Below are positions 6,519-9,544 of a stretch of 9,544 nucleotides of DNA, in pieces; position 1 is the stretch's first letter, and the number at the start of each line of letters is the position of its first letter. The DNA is from Alphaproteobacteria bacterium (GTDB lineage: Bacteria > Pseudomonadota > Alphaproteobacteria > Sphingomonadales > SMXR01), in contig SMXR01000069.1 of NCBI GenBank assembly GCA_004356215.1, forward strand, positions 1 to 9,544. The letters run 5' to 3'. Both the position numbers and the translations under genes were made by a program. The notes under the pieces were generated by a model that searched no databases, had not been told where the DNA came from, and saw only the letters and a list, made by a program, of their open reading frames with translations.

Positions 6519-6621
6519 TTACAGCATGCCAAACCAGAAGCGTCCCGGCAACATGAACATTGCGCTTTTATGGCGGGCGGCGTTTTGCTAGAACGAAGGT
6601 CTCAAACAGAAGGGGCGGGAA

Positions 6622-7899
6622 ATGAATGTACTTGTGATTGGCTCTGGCGGCCGTGAACATGCTCTCTGCTGGGCTATCCGAAAATCCGATTTGGTTGACG
6701 AATTGTTTTGCGCGCCGGGCAATGGCGGTATTGCGGACGAGGCCACATGCGTCGACCTGAATGCCAGCAACGCCAATGAGGTCATTAATTTTTGTAAAGA
6801 CCATGCTATCGGCCTTGTGGTCGTTGGCCCCGAAGCTCCGTTGGTTGCGGGCCTGGTGGATAAACTGACAGGTGCTGGTATCAAGGCCTTCGGCCCTTCG
6901 GCCAAGGCCGCGCAATTGGAAGGCTCAAAAGGGTTCACCAAGGATATTTGCGCCAAATACAACATTCCCACGGCTGGATACAAAAGATGCCATTCGCTTC
7001 CCGAAGCCCTAGCCTATCTTGAACAGGTTGGCGCCCCGATTGTGATCAAGGCAGACGGGCTGGCCGCCGGTAAAGGGGTGATCATCGCCAAAACTTTGGA
7101 TGATGCGCAAAAGGCAACCAGGGACATTTTCGGCGGACAGTTTGGCGAGGCTGGCAACAGTGTTGTAATTGAAGAATTTCTGGTCGGGGAAGAGGCAAGT
7201 TTTATTGCCCTGGTAGATGGTGAGACGGTCCTGCCACTGGCAACGTCGCAAGACCACAAGCGCGCCTTCGAGGGCGATGAAGGGCCCAATACCGGCGGCA
7301 TGGGGGCGTATTCCCCCGCGCCAGTGATGACCGAAGAGATGTGTTCCCGGGTGATGGATGAAATTATGATACCTACGGTTAAAGCGATGACCGCGGAAGG
7401 GGCGGCATTCAAAGGTGTTTTATATGCAGGTTTAATGATCACCGAAAAAGGGCCGGAATTGATAGAATTTAATTGCCGGTTTGGGGACCCGGAATGCCAG
7501 GTGATTTTGTTCCGTCTTGTTTCCGACCTGGTTCCTGCCCTTTTGGCATCAATTGAGGGCACATTGGATCAAATTTCACTCGACTGGCACGACCAGGTGG
7601 CGATGGCAGTGGTGATGGCCGCCAAGGGATATCCGGGGCATTACGAAAAAGGAAACCCAATTCAGGGACTGAAAGACGCAAGTAGCGGAGAAAATATTCA
7701 TATTTTTCACGCCGGAACCGCCATAAAAGATGGCAGGATCATTGCCATCGGGGGGCGGGTTTTAAATATAACCGCGCGCGGAAATACCGTAACAAAGGCC
7801 CGTGATCTGGCTTACCAGGCGATAGCAAAAATTGATTGGAAAAACGGATTTTATCGCAAGGATATTGGCTGGCGCGCTATTGAGCGGGAAAAGGATTAA
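6622..7899 (+). CDS. purD: Phosphoribosylamine--glycine ligase (GAR synthetase)
   Basis: This 425-residue protein (E. coli 429) joins glycine to 5-phosphoribosylamine with ATP, the second step of purine synthesis. The N-terminal domain opens with VLVIGSGGREHAL (3-15). The central ATP-grasp domain shows GPSAKAAQLEGSK (91-103), KADGLAAGKGV (143-153), SQDHKRAFEGDEGPNTGG (209-226) and the PurD signature NCRFGDPECQ (284-293). The C-terminal domain continues to the stop. AAGGGG (6610-6615) precedes ATG 6622 by 6 nt. The gene is divergent from xseA across 117 bp, which holds no convincing promoter or purine riboswitch that I can see. Its stop is one base from the mscS stop, with no intrinsic terminator, so 3' ends may extend into the opposite gene. 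Confidence 0.97.
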   Translation: MNVLVIGSGGREHALCWAIRKSDLVDELFCAPGNGGIADEATCVDLNASNANEVINFCKDHAIGLVVVGPEAPLVAGLVDKLTGAGIKAFGPSAKAAQLEGSKGFTKDICAKYNIPTAGYKRCHSLPEALAYLEQVGAPIVIKADGLAAGKGVIIAKTLDDAQKATRDIFGGQFGEAGNSVVIEEFLVGEEASFIALVDGETVLPLATSQDHKRAFEGDEGPNTGGMGAYSPAPVMTEEMCSRVMDEIMIPTVKAMTAEGAAFKGVLYAGLMITEKGPELIEFNCRFGDPECQVILFRLVSDLVPALLASIEGTLDQISLDWHDQVAMAVVMAAKGYPGHYEKGNPIQGLKDASSGENIHIFHAGTAIKDGRIIAIGGRVLNITARGNTVTKARDLAYQAIAKIDWKNGFYRKDIGWRAIEREKD

Positions 7900-7900
7900 T

Positions 7901-9199
7901 CTATTTTTTCTTTCGCGCCAATTTTTTTGGTGCCTTTCTCGGCTCATCATTCACAATATGAACCACCCGTTGCGGGTAAGGGAATTCAATTCCGGCTTCG
8001 TGGAACTTTTTCCAGATAGTACCCATTACGTCGCTGTTAACATTGGCAATGCCATTTTGCGGATCATTGATCCAAAACCGCAGCTCAAGTTCGACCCCGT
8101 TGTCACCAAACCCTTTAATAAGTGCCCGAGGGTCCATTTCTTCCAGAGAGCGTTCGTGTTTTTTCGCAGCATTGATCATTATTTTCCGGGCTAAATCAAG
8201 ATCTGATTTATAGGAGACACTAATCGGTATCCGGCGCCGGACAACACGGTTGGTGTGCGACCAGTTTATCACCGGCTTGGTGATCATGTCCTCGTTTGGG
8301 ATCAGGTATTCAGTGCCATCCCTGGTAATGACAGACGTATAACGCGCCGCCAGTTTGTTGACCGAGCCATAAGTATCCTGAATCTGGATGACATCGCCGG
8401 GTTTGATTGATCGATCCATTAAAAGAATTACCCCCGAGATAAAATTGGAAACGACCTTTTGCATGCCAAAACCAATACCAACACCCAGCGCGCCGCCAAA
8501 GACCGCAAGCGCGGTTAAATCAATCCCGGTGGTATTAAGGGCAAGGAGGAACGCCAGGGAAACAAAACTGATTTTGGTGACCTTGCCAATCAAAACTTTG
8601 ATCGAGGGGTTGATCCCGCGAACTGATTTTAGCTGGGCCTCGACAACCCGGGATAGGAAGAGGGAAAACCAGATTAAAGCAATAAATGTAATGAGGCCCC
8701 AAATTACGTCATAGGCAGAAATGTTTGCATTCCCGAAATTGATCGAGGCGCTTTTTAAAATCTCGACCAGGGGTGTTAACAGTCCGAAAATATTCAGCGC
8801 CGCAACCAGCCAGACAAAAAGTGCAACGGCTCTGGAAAGCCAGGAATTGCTTATAAAACTGGTGAAAAGACGGATGACAATCCAGGCTGTCACCAGGCTC
8901 ATGGCAATCTGGAACAACCCGCCGGGAAGAACCAACAGTTCTGTTGTAAGGCGGGCAACAAACAAAAGGATGAGTATAATTATCGGCCGGTAAAGCGGCC
9001 TAATATGTGGCTCGGTCCTGGCAAAAAATTTATTCTTTTCAGCCAGTCTTTCCCCGGCGTTGCCAAGGCCTTTCAGGCAAAAATGGACAACCCCGCCAAT
9101 CAGAAGAAGAAAAACGACCTGAACCAGCGTTTCGGTGGACAACACCACCTGTTGGACCCACATCCAGAATTCGTTAATCAGTTCAATCACCCTGTCCAA
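7901..9199 (-). CDS. MscS-family mechanosensitive channel
   Basis: This is a 432-residue inner-membrane protein longer than E. coli MscS (286). Hydrophobic segments lie near 25-43, 71-91, 94-114, 123-143, 163-183 and 208-224, before the conserved pore helix at 227-262. The pore region shows the Gly/Ala-rich FGGALGVGIGFGMQ (234-247) followed by NFISGVILL and RSIKPGDVI (263-271). A beta domain (YLIPNEDMITKPVINWS) and an alpha/beta C-terminal domain follow, ending in a Lys-rich tail. The family opens under membrane tension to release solutes after hypo-osmotic shock; which subtype this is cannot be told. The start is TTG 9199, chosen because AAAGGGGGG lies 7 nt upstream; GTG three codons on is a weaker alternative. 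It lies 33 nt after tadA, probably in the same transcript. Confidence 0.92.
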   Translation of the reverse strand: MDRVIELINEFWMWVQQVVLSTETLVQVVFLLLIGGVVHFCLKGLGNAGERLAEKNKFFARTEPHIRPLYRPIIILILLFVARLTTELLVLPGGLFQIAMSLVTAWIVIRLFTSFISNSWLSRAVALFVWLVAALNIFGLLTPLVEILKSASINFGNANISAYDVIWGLITFIALIWFSLFLSRVVEAQLKSVRGINPSIKVLIGKVTKISFVSLAFLLALNTTGIDLTALAVFGGALGVGIGFGMQKVVSNFISGVILLMDRSIKPGDVIQIQDTYGSVNKLAARYTSVITRDGTEYLIPNEDMITKPVINWSHTNRVVRRRIPISVSYKSDLDLARKIMINAAKKHERSLEEMDPRALIKGFGDNGVELELRFWINDPQNGIANVNSDVMGTIWKKFHEAGIEFPYPQRVVHIVNDEPRKAPKKLARKKK

Positions 9200-9215
9200 G
9201 GAACCGCCCCCCTTT
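9200..9215 (-). promoter_or_regulatory. Ribosome binding site for the TTG start of the MscS-family gene
   Basis: AAAGGGGGG (minus strand, 9215-9207) is followed by 7 nt and TTG 9199. The purine run is strong and well spaced, which favours this TTG over GTG 9190. Confidence 0.65.
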
Positions 9216-9232
9216 AATTCTTAAATTCGATA

Positions 9233-9544
9233 TTAACGCCTGATTCTAAAAAAATCTTGCATTAATTTTCTCGCACGCGCTTCACCAATGCCTTCAAAAA
9301 CTTCCGGGCAGTGGTGGCTGCTGGAACTTCCAAAAATTTTTGGCCCATGGATTACCCCACCCATCTTTTCATCCCCGGCGCCAAAATAAAGCCGCCTGAT
9401 GCGGGCAAAAGAAATCACCTGGGCGCACATCGGGCAAGGTTCCAGGGTGACATAGAGGTCACACCCGGTCAGGCGTTCGCTTCCCATAACCTCACATCCC
9501 TTTCGGATTACCAGCATTTCGGCATGGGCGCTCGGGTCTTTCAA
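9233..9544 (-). CDS. tadA: tRNA-specific adenosine deaminase TadA (5' end outside window)
   Basis: About 103 C-terminal residues are visible; the N-terminal part lies beyond the right edge. The TTG at 9544 is an internal Leu codon and not a start, because the catalytic HAE motif lies only six residues further and the family has some 50 residues before it. Zinc and catalytic residues are AHAEM (His 7 and Glu 9 of the visible part) and PCPMC (Cys 37 and Cys 40). YFGAGDEKMGG and a C-terminal ARKLMQDFFRIRR helix follow, as in TadA. The enzyme turns the wobble adenosine of tRNA-Arg(ACG) into inosine. A guanine- or cytosine-deaminase relative is less likely. The gene lies 33 nt upstream of the MscS-family gene, in the same direction. 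Confidence 0.93.
   Translation of the reverse strand: MKDPSAHAEMLVIRKGCEVMGSERLTGCDLYVTLEPCPMCAQVISFARIRRLYFGAGDEKMGGVIHGPKIFGSSSSHHCPEVFEGIGEARARKLMQDFFRIRR

Noticed and set aside
6505..6621. Purine-responsive riboswitch or operator between xseA and purD
   Set aside because: No recognisable aptamer or long dyad; the short palindromes CCTTAAGG (6511-6518) and GCATGC (6524-6529) are chance-level, and the first contributes to the xseA ribosome binding site.
7014..7562. Minus-strand open frame of 182 codons inside purD
   Set aside because: It is an antisense shadow of conserved purD codons; the Ser/Pro/Ala-rich translation is typical of antisense frames in moderately GC-rich genes.
7875..7915. 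Possible purD terminator: CGCT-ATTG-AGCG followed by a T-rich run
   Set aside because: The stem has only 4 bp and the T-run starts about 17 nt later; that run is the complement of the Lys codons at the MscS-family C-terminus.

Overview
The window looks like ordinary chromosome of an alphaproteobacterium with roughly even base composition. The evidence is the gene content: a DUF2093 gene (a family known mainly from Alphaproteobacteria) fused by overlap to xseA, a pmbA-cysQ pair, and purD divergent from xseA. I cannot assign an order with confidence; a Rhodospirillales-like or related marine lineage would fit. I see no mobile element, CRISPR array, tRNA or rRNA, and no sign of recent transfer.

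Layout. Positions 1-856 (+) hold the C-terminal half of ubiD (ubiquinone biosynthesis decarboxylase). Positions 857-1166 are the only long non-coding stretch. It ends in a strong Rho-independent terminator preceded by three further hairpins and a CCUCCU stretch, so it may be either a structured ubiD 3' UTR or an independent small RNA. Then come pmbA (TldE-like protease subunit, 1167-2513) and cysQ (PAP phosphatase family, 2510-3325), joined by an ATGA overlap.

On the minus strand, reading from right to left, lies a compact cluster: xseA (6504-5068), a DUF2093 protein (5071-4871), a secreted M23-family peptidase (4874-4020) and a TorF/Gcw_chp-type outer-membrane protein (4013-3309). The first three overlap by 4 nt each and the last follows after 6-12 nt. 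The porin gene runs 17 nt into the convergent 3' end of cysQ. purD (6622-7899, +) is divergent from xseA across 117 bp. It meets mscS (9199-7901, -) tail to tail with one base between. tadA (from the right edge to 9233, -) lies 33 bp upstream of mscS in the same direction.

The genes serve separate housekeeping roles: quinone synthesis, peptide and PAP turnover, DNA repair, cell-wall and outer-membrane function, purine synthesis, osmotic safety and tRNA editing. No evident new multi-gene system is present. The points most worth following are the candidate small RNA at about 944-1090, a C-terminal QGSLF peptide on XseA that resembles a sliding-clamp-binding motif, and an HxD in place of HxH at the zinc site of the M23 peptidase.
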